Positions 36,105 through 45,949 are shown, numbered from the stretch's first letter. The stretch: DNA of 64,000 nucleotides from PALSA-1006 sp964571195 (GCA_964571195.1 CAZNAD010000003.1:115361-179360), one strand, 5' to 3'. A program made the numbers and translations. Notes: generated by a model from the letters alone, not told the origin.

Positions 36105-36442
36105 TCGTGGAACGCATCATCAACGCGATATCGGATGCAGGCAGCAACCCTTGGGTGATCGGGTTGCTGGCGTTTTTTGGCGCTTCGTTTGCGGGGCTGG
36201 CGACACAACTGCGCTCCGGCGCTTTGCTCACACCGCGCTCTGTGCTGGCCGCGATGCTGAACAGCGGATTCATCGGCACCATCATCGCACTGATCGGTTA
36301 CAAGACTTTCGCGGACAACCTTCCTTACTTGGTTGGCATGTCTCTGCTGGCGGGGATAGGCGGCGCGACGATGCTGGACTTTGTGTTGCAGATCGTGAAA
36401 CGCAAGCTGGGTGTCACGATCCGCATCGATCAGGGCGAATGA
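36101..36442 (+). CDS. holin-like membrane protein
   Basis: 113 aa with three predicted hydrophobic segments (WVIGLLAFFGASFAGLAT, SGFIGTIIALIGY, LPYLVGMSLLAGIGGATML). Size and context between the spanins and the tail completion genes fit a class I/II holin. Start is GTG at 36,101 in a GTGA overlap; a second GTG at 36,107 is possible. Confidence 0.7.
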   Translation: MIVERIINAISDAGSNPWVIGLLAFFGASFAGLATQLRSGALLTPRSVLAAMLNSGFIGTIIALIGYKTFADNLPYLVGMSLLAGIGGATMLDFVLQIVKRKLGVTIRIDQGE

Positions 36443-36984
36443 TGCAGATCCACTACACCCTTGATGATGCCAATGCACTTGCCGCGCTGGAAAAAGCGCC
36501 GGAGGTGATGAAGCGGAATATGGAGCTGGCGCTGGATCGGGCGGCATTCGAGGGCGCGGATGTGATGCGTGCCGAGGTGAGCCAGCATGATGTGTTCGGC
36601 ACGCTTAAAAACTCCATCGCTGTGCGGTCGTCTCTGATGGCGAGATTCATCACGCCGACGGAGAACTATTCGGCAGCAGTGGATGAAGGTACCGGACCGG
36701 CAGCAGGAAAGGCGCGCTACTTCCCCAACCCCGACAACTTGCTAGATTTTCTGCGGCAGTCTCCGGCAGCGCGCGGCTTTAGCTGGGCGCGTAAGAGCAG
36801 CCCTAAGCGCGGCGGGCAGGATGTGGAGCTGTGGTTCCGGTCGAGAGCGATGGCGATGTCGATCTACATGAAGGGCACGAAGCCGGTGAACTTTGTGGCG
36901 AAGACGGAAGAGAAGACGAAGGAACGGTTCTTCGAAGTGATGAATGAGGGTGTGGATCAGGGTGTACGCGAGGTGATGGCGTGA
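36439..36984 (+). CDS. putative neck/tail-completion protein (HK97 gp10-like)
   Basis: 181 aa. Starts MMQIHYTLDDANALAALEKAPEVMKRNMELALDRAA, and includes a basic C-terminal region (SPKRGGQDVELWFRSRAMAMSIYMK). The helical start and position before a tail terminator-like gene suggest an HK97 gp10/minor-tail Z-like role. ATGA overlap with the holin. Confidence 0.55.
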   Translation: MMQIHYTLDDANALAALEKAPEVMKRNMELALDRAAFEGADVMRAEVSQHDVFGTLKNSIAVRSSLMARFITPTENYSAAVDEGTGPAAGKARYFPNPDNLLDFLRQSPAARGFSWARKSSPKRGGQDVELWFRSRAMAMSIYMKGTKPVNFVAKTEEKTKERFFEVMNEGVDQGVREVMA

Positions 36985-37397
36985 GCGAACTATCGGTACA
37001 CATGAATGCCCTGAAAGATGCGCTGGCCGCGAGGTATCCGGCGCGGGTAGTGACGCGAGATTTGAAAGACGGCCCGCAGCGCAGCGATGCGGAATTAACG
37101 GCAGGCATCTATACCGTCGTGTCGCGCGGAGAAGACGGCTACACGAACACGATGGGGCGTGAGGCTTCGGACGGCAATCACAAGATCGGGCTGCTGGGGC
37201 AGCTCAAGCTGGCCGAGAACACTTCGCCGTCGGCGGTGGAGGATGCCGAAGGGGTGATGGTGGATGAGATCAAGGCGCTGTTGCGCAGCCGCACGCCGCT
37301 GACCAATTCGCTGCGCGCTATCGGTTTCCGGCAGAGCGGACAGATTGAAGCGCCTTATGGCTGGGTGGCTTTCGATCTGGTGATGCAGGGCGATTAA
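36981..37397 (+). CDS. putative tail terminator protein
   Basis: 138 aa, ATGA overlap with the preceding gene. Mixed alpha/beta pattern with LKDALAARYPARVVTRDL at the start and GYTNTMGRE...LLGQLKL in the middle, consistent with small tail terminator proteins (lambda gpU-like size). No diagnostic motif; assigned mainly by position before the major tail protein. Confidence 0.5.
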   Translation: MSELSVHMNALKDALAARYPARVVTRDLKDGPQRSDAELTAGIYTVVSRGEDGYTNTMGREASDGNHKIGLLGQLKLAENTSPSAVEDAEGVMVDEIKALLRSRTPLTNSLRAIGFRQSGQIEAPYGWVAFDLVMQGD

Positions 37398-37415
37398 CTT
37401 TTTAAAGGACGAATC

Positions 37416-37613
37416 ATGGGAAAGAAATCTGCAAGTGTTGGGGGAAACGAAGTGCAGAGCGGCGCAGCCGAAACGACTTCTACCCTGCCCGCTGCTACTA
37501 CAGACGCCGCACAAGTGACTGAGCCGGTCCAGCCGGTGATGGATGAATTCCACGGGCGGGGCGGTAGCTACGTGGTGCATGACGCTACACAAACCCGCAA
37601 ACCGAACAACTGA
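37416..37613 (+). CDS. small protein before the major tail gene
   Basis: 65 aa, Ser/Thr/Ala-rich (MGKKSASVGGNEVQ), ending in a short basic tail. Clear AAAGGA ribosome site. Function unknown. Confidence 0.5.
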   Translation: MGKKSASVGGNEVQSGAAETTSTLPAATTDAAQVTEPVQPVMDEFHGRGGSYVVHDATQTRKPNN

Positions 37614-37634
37614 TCTAACTATTAGGAGCGCATC

Positions 37635-38804
37635 ATGGGATTAAAACTCAGAATTTCTTCACTGCTGGCGAAGATCGAAAGCACGGTAGGCACAGACGCA
37701 AACCCGACCGGTGCCTTGAATGCGGTGTTGCTACGCGGCAATCCGACCCTATCTCCTCTTGAGATGACGGAAGATCAACGCAACCTGTTGCTGCCGTATT
37801 TCGGCAACCAGGGTTCTATCCCCTCTTCCGCCGCATTCGGCAAGCTGGATTTCGAAATCGAGCTGGCTGGTTCCGGTGTGGCGGCCACACCTCCCGCTTA
37901 CGGTCCGATCTTGCGCGCCTGCGCTCTCTCTGAAACGATCACCGCCGCACCGATTGCCGCGACAGCTCAAGCGGGCGGATCGACCAGCTCAATCAAACTG
38001 GATGCGGCGGCCTCTGCGGTGAACGATTTCTACAATGGCATGCCGATCTCGATCACGGCGGGTACCGGCGACGGTCAGAGCGGACTCATCGTTGATTACG
38101 ACGGCACAACCAAGATCGCAACGGTAGTCTCTGCGGCATGGGTAGCGCCGGATGCAACAAGCCAGTACAGCATTGACGCAAACGTGGCGTATCGGCCTGT
38201 TTCGCAGGCACTGGAAGCGGCCACGATGTATTTCAACATCGACGGAGTGCAGCATATCTACCTGGGCGCGCGCGGCACCGCCTCGCTGCAAGTCAGCGCA
38301 GACAAGATTCCTTTCGGCAAAATCTCGATGACCGGTGTGTATATGCCCGTGAGCGATGCAGCATCGCCCACCGTCGTAGTGACCACATGGAAAAAACCAC
38401 TCATCGCCAACAATGTAAATACCCCCTTCTTTTCGCTGCATGGTTTTGCTGCTGCCAAGCTGGAGTCACTGAGCATCGACTACGGTAATGTCGTAGAACA
38501 AAAATCGTTGATCGGGGCGACGCACTCGGTTGAGATCACAGACCGCAAGATGGTCGGGCAGGTGAGCATGGAGGCGGTGCCGGTGGCCACTAAAGATTGG
38601 TTCGCGGATTGCCGCGCCGCGACACCGGGCGCGCTGGGCTTGATACATGGCACCAGTGCAGGCGCACGCTTTGCACTGAGCGCCCCCGCTGTGGTGCTGA
38701 AGCAGCCGAAATACGCGGACAACAAAGGCACAGCCATGATCCAGATGGCCGCGGACATCACCCCGCTCAGCGGCAACGATGAATTCAATTTTGTGACTTA
38801 CTAA
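37635..38804 (+). CDS. major tail (tube) protein
   Basis: 389 aa with a good TTAGGAG ribosome site. Strand-rich throughout; the N-terminal MGLKLRISSLLAKIESTVGTDANPTGA and the LEMTEDQRN region resemble siphovirus tube subunits. The segment around residues 115-190 (GGSTSSIKLDAAA...ITAGTGDGQSGLIVDY) looks like an inserted surface domain. Followed by the tail chaperone pair. Confidence 0.7.
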   Translation: MGLKLRISSLLAKIESTVGTDANPTGALNAVLLRGNPTLSPLEMTEDQRNLLLPYFGNQGSIPSSAAFGKLDFEIELAGSGVAATPPAYGPILRACALSETITAAPIAATAQAGGSTSSIKLDAAASAVNDFYNGMPISITAGTGDGQSGLIVDYDGTTKIATVVSAAWVAPDATSQYSIDANVAYRPVSQALEAATMYFNIDGVQHIYLGARGTASLQVSADKIPFGKISMTGVYMPVSDAASPTVVVTTWKKPLIANNVNTPFFSLHGFAAAKLESLSIDYGNVVEQKSLIGATHSVEITDRKMVGQVSMEAVPVATKDWFADCRAATPGALGLIHGTSAGARFALSAPAVVLKQPKYADNKGTAMIQMAADITPLSGNDEFNFVTY

Positions 38805-38850
38805 CCCGGTGGCGGGTGTAATGCCCGCGCCAAATACGAAAAGGAAAACC

Positions 38851-39213
38851 ATGTCTTTCAAACTTGACGACAACGAAGAACGCATCATCAAGGGCTGGCC
38901 CATCGTCATCAGCAAGCCCGTGGACGGCGGAAAAGTACAAAAACACGAAGTCACGGCAGATTTCTTATTGCTTCAGCAAGACGATCTGGACGATCTGATA
39001 ACCAGTTCGCGCGAAAGTGGTGGAGCCGTTGATGCAGACATGCTGCGCCGGGTTGTGGTCAGTCTTGGTCAGTTCTCAGATGCAGAAGGTAATCCTATCG
39101 ACTTCAGCAGCGAGCTGCTGGAGAGGATTCTGAAGATATCTTACATCCGCACGGCAATTGCTCAGGCATATTGGAGCGCCAACGCCGGGAACAAGGCCCA
39201 GAGAAAAAACTGA
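38851..39213 (+). CDS. tail assembly chaperone, short product (gpG-like)
   Basis: 120 aa starting at MSFKLDDNEERIIKGWPIVI with AAGGAA upstream. An in-frame opening at 38,809 is less likely. Acidic, mixed fold. The stop TGA at 39,211 directly follows the slippery heptamer A AAA AAC at 39,204-39,210, placed in the right frame (aga-aaa-aac-tga). It is therefore expected to be made alone and as a -1 frameshift fusion with the next frame. Confidence 0.75.
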   Translation: MSFKLDDNEERIIKGWPIVISKPVDGGKVQKHEVTADFLLLQQDDLDDLITSSRESGGAVDADMLRRVVVSLGQFSDAEGNPIDFSSELLERILKISYIRTAIAQAYWSANAGNKAQRKN

Positions 39214-39596
39214 TCGAGGCCGCGCGCCGTTGGGCAGAAGACTCGCCTGGCAAAGCGCCGGTCTCTACGGATGAGCATCGCGAAAGCCTGCGCAATGACG
39301 GGCTTAGCGAAGCGCAAATCGACGAGATACTCGGCGTCGATGAAGCGGTGGAGGAGCAGGAGCCGGATGAGTTTTTGATATGGCCGGAGAATTGGGACTG
39401 CTGGAATGTATTTAAATCGCTGTGGTCCCGGTGGCCGACCGATGGGCTGAGTGGCCGATTTTACGGAATAGAGCGACCGGACATCGAAAGCACATTGCGG
39501 ATATTGCAAATTGACCCGAGCAAACACGCACAGATATTTGAGCAGTTTCAAGTGATGGAGCGCGAGGTGCTTGAGGTTTTTAACCGCGAAAAGTGA
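39171..39596 (+). CDS. tail assembly chaperone, frameshift extension (gpGT-like T domain)
   Basis: Open frame -1 relative to the short chaperone. After slippage the first new codon is CTG at 39,210 (LIEAARRWAED...), adding 128 residues and giving a ~248-aa fusion. The added part is acidic with FLIWPENWDCWNVF near its middle. It has no good ribosome site of its own within the overlap. The tape measure gene follows. Confidence 0.7.
   Translation: MERQRREQGPEKKLIEAARRWAEDSPGKAPVSTDEHRESLRNDGLSEAQIDEILGVDEAVEEQEPDEFLIWPENWDCWNVFKSLWSRWPTDGLSGRFYGIERPDIESTLRILQIDPSKHAQIFEQFQVMEREVLEVFNREK
39204..39210 (+). promoter_or_regulatory. programmed -1 frameshift site
   Basis: AAAAAAC heptamer, X XXY YYZ pattern in the zero frame, immediately before the UGA stop. 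Both frames around it are open and conserved in the way expected of tail chaperones. No downstream pseudoknot was modelled. Confidence 0.85.
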
Positions 39597-39640
39597 GATT
39601 CAATCTGCTAAAGATAATCACTTGATATTGAGGAATAGCC

Positions 39641-42600
39641 GTGGGATCTGAACGCATCATAGGATTGCGCCTGACTGCCGATAACGCCGAGGCGGTGGCT
39701 GCTATTCGCGAGGTGAAAGCGGAGCAGGACAAACTTCACGCCACCACTCAACGAAACTCCTCTGAAGCAGAAAGACTTCACAAATCCAGCAAATCGATCT
39801 GGGAAGATGAGCAGCGCGCGATCAATGCGCGCGCAGCCGCGCTCATGCGTAGCGATGTGGCAGCAGATGCGGCACTAGATAAGGCTTGGGCGCTTGCCAA
39901 TGGTTATAAACAGGTCGGGAATCAATTACTGAAGGCCAGTAAAGATACCGAATCGAATATCAGCACCATGGAGAAGCTGGGGCTGCATACCAAGGAAACG
40001 CGGCAAGAAATGATGATGCTGGGCAAAGAGGCGGTAATTGGTGATTTTTCCCGGATGCCGCGCACCTTTGGCGCGCTGCTGACCAGCTCGAATTTGTTGT
40101 CTGCCGGATTGACCGGAACTGTTGCGATTGGTCTGGGGGTTGTCTCAAGTGCCGCAGCAGTTGGAATGCTTGCCTGGGAAAGTTATCGCGGCAGCCTGAA
40201 AGATGTTCAGAAAGAACTAGACCGTTTTGATGGTGATCGTGCGCTCAAGACAATGGATGAGTTGAATAAGCGTTACGGTGAGTATGCAAAACTGGCAGAG
40301 GAACACCGCGCCGCAGCATCGAAAGGCGGCTGGGGATGGCAGAAAGATGCCGATCTCGCGGCGATGTACACAGAACAGATGCGCAAGGTCGGGCAGGCGA
40401 TGGATGCAGATAAAAAGCTGCAAGAGCGATTGGGAGACGTTGGTGGCGCGGCATCAAAACTTGCGAACTCCTCCCCTGTCGCACGCCGAATGGAGGTTGA
40501 AAGCCAGATTCAGCTTTTAGAGAAATACCATTTGCAACAGATTACCGGATCGCAGGAGGAGATTAAAAGCCGGTCAAAGCTCAAAGAGCTGAAGCAACAG
40601 TTGGCTGATATCAATAAAAGAATCAATGACCCCAGCCCGGAAGAGCGTGCGCAAAGAGCCGCCCAACTGGCTTCTGAGCAATCCTATATGGCTGCCATCG
40701 GCAATACGACTGAGGCTTTGATCGCTCAGGCTGATGCCGCTGAGTGGGAGATGCAGAAAAGCGGGAAGACGACAGATCAGATCATTGAGCTGACGGCTGC
40801 GCGCCATAACGAAAAGATCGGGATTTTGGCTGTACGTGCCGCAAGTCTGGAAGGTAAGGCTGGGAGAGAGGCGGAGCTGTTTTTAATCAATGAACAGATC
40901 GCGGCTTTGGGGCGGATTCGCGATGCGCAAGGGGCTGCGGCAGAAAACAATAGCGACTATAAGGCGCTACAAGAGCACCAGAAAAACTGGGAGCAGGTAA
41001 GCAGCACGCTGGGCGCTCCAGTGAAGACTGCGTTGAAGGGGTTGATGGAGGAGTCGACCAACGTATGGACGACCATGCGGGATAGTTTTAAGAGCATCTT
41101 CATTGATTACGTGGCGGAGATGGCAACGAAGAAGTTTGTCATCAATGCTGTGATAGGTACAACGGCAAGCGGGGTGGCTGGTAGTGCGGCAGCGAGTGGG
41201 CTGGCTGGCGTGCTCACTGAAAAGACTGCGGAGGGGGCCGGTTTGTTTGGCTCGGCTACTGGATTGTCCACCGCTGGGTATGCGGCGGCTGGTGCGGTGG
41301 CCGCTTATGCCATCGCCAAGTACGGCTTCGGCTGGGGCAACAGCCGCGAGAACGTGGGTGGGCAGTATCTGGTTGGCCAAGCGAGCCGGGACGGCTTTAC
41401 TGGCCGCAATGCGCAGAACTGGAAGCTGGATGGCGGCTGGTTCGGCGGTTCTTCTTCGGGTACTGAATACAGTGCGGTGACGGATGCCCAGCAGAAGGCG
41501 CTGAAGGCGACGACGGATGGGTTGCAACGGACGTTTGATTCTCTCGGGTCTGTGATCGGTGACTTGGGCGTTAAAACGCGCGCCTGGTCTGTGGACTTGA
41601 CGCACGAAGGCGATCTGAACCAGATGCTGGCCGATGGCATGGCGAATTCGTTGGTTCCCTCGCTCAAGGCTCTCCAGCGCGAGGGGGAGAATCTGGCGCA
41701 GACGGCGACGCGCGTGACGGATACTTTCTCGGCGACCACGACCCTGATCAATGCGGCAGGCCTTTCCGCCCAGGAGAGTTTTGGGGCAATCGGGATCGCG
41801 TCGACCGACGCGCGCAGCAAGCTGATCGATGCAGCGGGCGGATTGAGCAGCTTTAGTACGCTGGCGGCTCAGTACATCAGCAACATCCTTGGCCAGAGCG
41901 GCCAGTATGATGCGGCACTGGCCAGCGTGGGCCGTACGTTTGCGGAGCTGAATATCGGCCTGCCGACCACGCGAGAGGAATTTGCCAAACTCTACAACGA
42001 GCAACTGAAGCTGGGTAACACCGGCAATGTAACGCGGCTGATGGCTGTGTCGACAGCATTCAATTCGGTGATCTCCAGCGCAGAACAGGCTGGCGCTGCG
42101 GCCAGGGCGTCTGCCGTGACGCAATACCAGGCGGCGGTGTCGGCGCGTGATGCGGTGGTGGCGGCAGCGGACTCGGTGCGCGCGATCCAGCAGAACATCG
42201 CATCTGCCGGTGGTGGCACTACGGTGAGTCTTGCCCAGTTACAGGATACGGCGCGGCGCGCCGGTGCAGGTGACAAGTCCGCGCAAAGTCAGCTTGGCCA
42301 GCAGGCGCAGGATTACCTCGCGGCAGCCAAGCTGGAGGCGACCAGTGCGATGGACGTACACCGCGCCGTGGCGATGGTGCAGTCGATCTTGACGCAAACC
42401 GGCGCTACGCTGGATGCCTCGGCCAGCAGCGCGACGGCTCACCTCGATGCGGCCCAGCGCGGGAACGATTACCTAGCTGCGATCAGCGGGAGCACTCAGA
42501 ACACGGCCAACAACATCACGGCACTGTCGACGGCGATGGCGGCACTGCCGGGGGCGATTGCGGCAGCGAACGGTGCATCGGCTGCTGTCAGCGGAAGTCC

Positions 42601-43342
42601 GGCGCAATCGATTACTGCCGCCTATCAAACAGCTCAAACGACCGTTTCCCAAGAATCGGAATCAAATGCACGGGCGAATGCAGCCGAGGCTGAGCGTGTG
42701 GCTGCATTGCAGCGCGTGAAGTCGGCTGCGACCGCCAATGCGACCGCTGAACTTTCTAAAGCCGCACAGATATATAACTCGACCGATTCCGCCACAGGTG
42801 CCCAGTATCAGGACTTCCAGTCTGCCAAATATTATTTGGATGCGGCAAATTTGATGCCGGTGCTTGGCTCTGGCGATTTGACCCAGTATCGGAGCATGCG
42901 CACCCAGGCTCTGAATTGGTTTGAGAGCCAATATAATCTTGCTGTGCAAACCGTAGCATTTAACGAATTGATGTTAGATTCGGATAAGCAGGCAGCGGTA
43001 GATCGAGCCAAAGCACGTAGGGATGAATTTATCTCTTCGCTGCCTCAGTTTGCCGTGGGTAGCAACTACATTACCTATGATGGCCCGGCCATCGTGCACA
43101 AGGGCGAAGAAATCACGCCACGTCCCTTCGTTGATTTGCAGCGAGCCGCCCGTGATGAGACCAATGCGTTGCTTGCGCGCCTGGTGCAGTCCAGCATCGA
43201 GATCAAAGGTGAAGTAGAGAAGCTGAAGGCTAGCCAGCACGCCGATTCGATGGCCATCGTCGCCAGCACGGAAAAGACTGCCGAGCTGCTGAACGACGTT
43301 TCGGCTGGCGGCGGGCCGCTGGAAGTGAAGGTGGTGGAATGA
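39641..43342 (+). CDS. tail tape measure protein
   Basis: 1233 aa, the longest gene in the prophage, which sets tail length. Long helical/coiled-coil stretches rich in Ala, Gln, Glu and Lys (e.g. EVKAEQDKLHATTQRNSSEAERL) flank hydrophobic segments at about residues 145-170 and 500-560 (GVAGSAAASGLAGVL, AAGAVAAYAIAKYG). GTG start with TGAGGA upstream. Ends in ATGA with the next gene. Confidence 0.9.
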   Translation: MGSERIIGLRLTADNAEAVAAIREVKAEQDKLHATTQRNSSEAERLHKSSKSIWEDEQRAINARAAALMRSDVAADAALDKAWALANGYKQVGNQLLKASKDTESNISTMEKLGLHTKETRQEMMMLGKEAVIGDFSRMPRTFGALLTSSNLLSAGLTGTVAIGLGVVSSAAAVGMLAWESYRGSLKDVQKELDRFDGDRALKTMDELNKRYGEYAKLAEEHRAAASKGGWGWQKDADLAAMYTEQMRKVGQAMDADKKLQERLGDVGGAASKLANSSPVARRMEVESQIQLLEKYHLQQITGSQEEIKSRSKLKELKQQLADINKRINDPSPEERAQRAAQLASEQSYMAAIGNTTEALIAQADAAEWEMQKSGKTTDQIIELTAARHNEKIGILAVRAASLEGKAGREAELFLINEQIAALGRIRDAQGAAAENNSDYKALQEHQKNWEQVSSTLGAPVKTALKGLMEESTNVWTTMRDSFKSIFIDYVAEMATKKFVINAVIGTTASGVAGSAAASGLAGVLTEKTAEGAGLFGSATGLSTAGYAAAGAVAAYAIAKYGFGWGNSRENVGGQYLVGQASRDGFTGRNAQNWKLDGGWFGGSSSGTEYSAVTDAQQKALKATTDGLQRTFDSLGSVIGDLGVKTRAWSVDLTHEGDLNQMLADGMANSLVPSLKALQREGENLAQTATRVTDTFSATTTLINAAGLSAQESFGAIGIASTDARSKLIDAAGGLSSFSTLAAQYISNILGQSGQYDAALASVGRTFAELNIGLPTTREEFAKLYNEQLKLGNTGNVTRLMAVSTAFNSVISSAEQAGAAARASAVTQYQAAVSARDAVVAAADSVRAIQQNIASAGGGTTVSLAQLQDTARRAGAGDKSAQSQLGQQAQDYLAAAKLEATSAMDVHRAVAMVQSILTQTGATLDASASSATAHLDAAQRGNDYLAAISGSTQNTANNITALSTAMAALPGAIAAANGASAAVSGSPAQSITAAYQTAQTTVSQESESNARANAAEAERVAALQRVKSAATANATAELSKAAQIYNSTDSATGAQYQDFQSAKYYLDAANLMPVLGSGDLTQYRSMRTQALNWFESQYNLAVQTVAFNELMLDSDKQAAVDRAKARRDEFISSLPQFAVGSNYITYDGPAIVHKGEEITPRPFVDLQRAARDETNALLARLVQSSIEIKGEVEKLKASQHADSMAIVASTEKTAELLNDVSAGGGPLEVKVVE

Positions 43343-44265
43343 CAGCCAGCAAACTGAGTGTCATGCCGCCAGTCACAATAACCAGTGCGATGCTGGTGAG
43401 CAGTACCGCGCCGGAGGATGACTACGCGGCATACAACAGTGGCACGACTTATGGGCTGGGCGTGCGCTGCATCTCTACAGTAACCCATTTGATCTATGAA
43501 AGCGGCATCGCAAACAACACCGGGAACGATCCGACCGATATCAATAACCAAATCGGTGCCACACCTAAGTGGAAAGTGGTTTCACCAACCAACCGCTGGA
43601 AGATGTTCGATGACAGCTCCAGCTCACAGACGGTATATGCCTCTCCGCTCACCGTGGTTTTGAAGCCGGGCTTCTTTAATGCGCTGTATCTCGACAACAT
43701 TGATGCCGAATATATCGAGGTGATCAAAAAGGATGCTCCTGGCGGAAATGTGATCTTCCATTATTACGGTGCGCTGGAGAACTCCGCACCGGCTGACTGG
43801 TATGAACATTTCTTCGCACCGTTCCGCCCTCAGAAAGATTACATCGTGAGCGGCCTCGACCCTTATAACAACGCGGAGCTGACGGTGACTTTGACATCGC
43901 CTGGCGACACGGTGAAGTGCGGCATCTTTGCGGTTGGCGATCTGCAACCGCTGGGTTCGACTTTGCGCGGCATCAAGGTCGATCCGAAGTCCTTCAGCTA
44001 CATCAAACAGGATGAATTCGGTGACAACACGATCGTGCGTCGCAAAAAAGCAAAAGACATCGCTGTCAGCGCTGTGCTGGATCTGGCTGAGGCCGATTAT
44101 GTGATGGACTTGCTGACCGAGCTTCAGGACGTTCCGAGCCTAGTGGTGGCGTCCGAATCAAACAATCACCGCTCCGCGCGCGGATTTGGCTTGGTCAAAC
44201 CCTCAATGATTTACGACCAGGTGAACACCTGCACCCTCAATGTTAACGTTAACGGGATGACTTAA
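43339..44265 (+). CDS. putative tail tip/baseplate protein
   Basis: 308 aa, strand-rich. It contains YNSGTTYGLGVRCI and a later beta domain (EYIEVIKKDAPGGNVIFHYYGALENSAPADWYEH), suggesting a carbohydrate- or fibre-binding tail component. Immediately follows the tape measure, where distal tail proteins are expected. Not recognised as a standard Dit, Tal or J protein. Confidence 0.5.
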   Translation: MTASKLSVMPPVTITSAMLVSSTAPEDDYAAYNSGTTYGLGVRCISTVTHLIYESGIANNTGNDPTDINNQIGATPKWKVVSPTNRWKMFDDSSSSQTVYASPLTVVLKPGFFNALYLDNIDAEYIEVIKKDAPGGNVIFHYYGALENSAPADWYEHFFAPFRPQKDYIVSGLDPYNNAELTVTLTSPGDTVKCGIFAVGDLQPLGSTLRGIKVDPKSFSYIKQDEFGDNTIVRRKKAKDIAVSAVLDLAEADYVMDLLTELQDVPSLVVASESNNHRSARGFGLVKPSMIYDQVNTCTLNVNVNGMT

Positions 44266-45609
44266 ATGCCTACTATTCCTCCATCGAACACGCCGCCACC
44301 TGCCGACCTGCCCTTGCGCGGAGACCGAACTACATTCAGCCCGCGCGTAGATGCATTCGTGACCTGGTTCTCCACCGTATGGGACGAGGTGGCCGCGCTG
44401 GCGACCAACTGCTACAACAATGCGGTCGAGGCCTATAACAATGCCGTTGCTGCTCTGGCGTCGGCCAACGCGGCAGCAGCCAGTGCCGCCACCGCCGCCG
44501 CGACCGCCAGCGCTGCTATGTGGATATCCGGCCATGCTTACGCCCAGGGCGAGAGCGCGATCTCGCCGGTAGATTTTGCGACGTATCGCAGGAAGTTCGC
44601 TGGTTCCGGGGTGGTTGATCCGAAGCTGGATACCGATAATTGGGAGCCAGTAATAAAGGTTATTGGAAGCAACAAATTAATCAACGGAAAGCGAGTCTTT
44701 GCACGTCGCGCAACCTCAGCCACGGTTGTCGCCGGGACTGCCGTTCCAACAGCCTCGGCGGGGTATCCAACGCTAGACCGCTGGTTCGCTTATTGCACTG
44801 GAGCCAATGTGACTGATGAGCAAATTGCGGGATCTGGGGCAACTCCTTTTCGTCGACGTTTTACAGGCGCGGCAGGTGTTACTGCCATCGGCGAAGGTCA
44901 GCGAATTGCGGCCAAAGATGCTTTTGATCTAAACGGAAAGGTCATCACGATTGGATATGAGACATCGAATTCTTTGCTCGGCACGGTCAATTGGGCGCTT
45001 TATAAGTCATCGGTCACCGCAGATACGTTTGGCACAATTGGCTCGCCCACAAAAACCCTGATCGCAAGCGGTACTTGGAACGTGACTAACGCGCTAGCCA
45101 AATATAGCGCTCAGGTGACACTCGGATCGACAGACGCTTCGCTAGGGCTTGAGTTGATCTGTTCGGTGGGCGCGCAAACCTCAGGCACGTGGGTATGCGG
45201 CGATGCAGTGCTCGTTGAGGGCTATTCGTCAGAGACAGATACAAGGCTCGATGAATTCGAGGATTTACTTTGTGCGAGCTATTTGCCCTATTTTCAAAGC
45301 GGCGGCGGTGGCTTATGTGCAGAAGGAAATATGAATACGCCGAGTGAATTACGATTCGGATGGAGGTACCCAGCGCGTGCACGAGTTCAGCCGACCGGGT
45401 TTGTTTGCTTGAACGCTGCACATTTCAATGTGCGCTGGACAGGTAACCTCGGCGGAACTCTTGGCGCAGGCGCATTGCACGCCACTCAAATTGGCATTGA
45501 TGCATGCGAGCTTTTCGCCGAAGTGGTCGGTGCTGTTACTGGCGGAGCCTCTTTGTATACAAATCAATCTGGCGCTTTATTTTATTTAACTGGGTGCGAA
45601 ATACCATGA
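44266..45609 (+). CDS. tail fibre protein
   Basis: 447 aa. N-terminal PPPADLPLRGDRTTFSPRVDAFVTWF is typical of phage fibre attachment regions and is followed by an Ala-rich trimeric coiled coil (residues ~55-88). Strand-rich Gly/Ser/Thr domains fill the rest. The ATG directly follows the previous stop. Expected receptor-binding protein. Confidence 0.7.
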   Translation: MPTIPPSNTPPPADLPLRGDRTTFSPRVDAFVTWFSTVWDEVAALATNCYNNAVEAYNNAVAALASANAAAASAATAAATASAAMWISGHAYAQGESAISPVDFATYRRKFAGSGVVDPKLDTDNWEPVIKVIGSNKLINGKRVFARRATSATVVAGTAVPTASAGYPTLDRWFAYCTGANVTDEQIAGSGATPFRRRFTGAAGVTAIGEGQRIAAKDAFDLNGKVITIGYETSNSLLGTVNWALYKSSVTADTFGTIGSPTKTLIASGTWNVTNALAKYSAQVTLGSTDASLGLELICSVGAQTSGTWVCGDAVLVEGYSSETDTRLDEFEDLLCASYLPYFQSGGGGLCAEGNMNTPSELRFGWRYPARARVQPTGFVCLNAAHFNVRWTGNLGGTLGAGALHATQIGIDACELFAEVVGAVTGGASLYTNQSGALFYLTGCEIP

Positions 45610-45764
45610 TCGACTTTACTGGATGGAAATATTATCAATTGGATGGAGTTAATGAGGGAATCTGCATTACCCATCCTGATGGTAAGTACGAATCAAGACT
45701 GTTGACTGATGCGGATGTGATTGCATGGCTGGACGCAGGAGGCCAGCCTCTACCTGCTGCATAA
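45606..45764 (+). CDS. small protein after the tail fibre
   Basis: 52 aa (MIDFTGWKYYQLDGVNEGICITHPDG...), ATG overlapping the fibre stop. Small ORFs here often encode fibre assembly or accessory proteins; no motif proves it. Confidence 0.55.
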   Translation: MIDFTGWKYYQLDGVNEGICITHPDGKYESRLLTDADVIAWLDAGGQPLPAA

Positions 45765-45949
45765 GACGGTGCGACCGTTAACGGTGTACCACCATCTTTA
45801 ACGGCCACCTCCCGCAGATGTAGCCTGCGTTTGGCCAAAGCACCGTACTGCTCGCGAGCAGCGTGCCGAGGCTATCACGCCGGAGTGGGATTGATGGAAA
45901 GTATTAGATGTGGCAGTTGCGGTAAGTTGTTGGCCAAGGCTTAGTCAAT

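Noticed and set aside
40967..42124. Minus-strand ORF opposite the tape measure gene
   Set aside because: Arg-rich antisense shadow of a strong coding region; no ribosome site.
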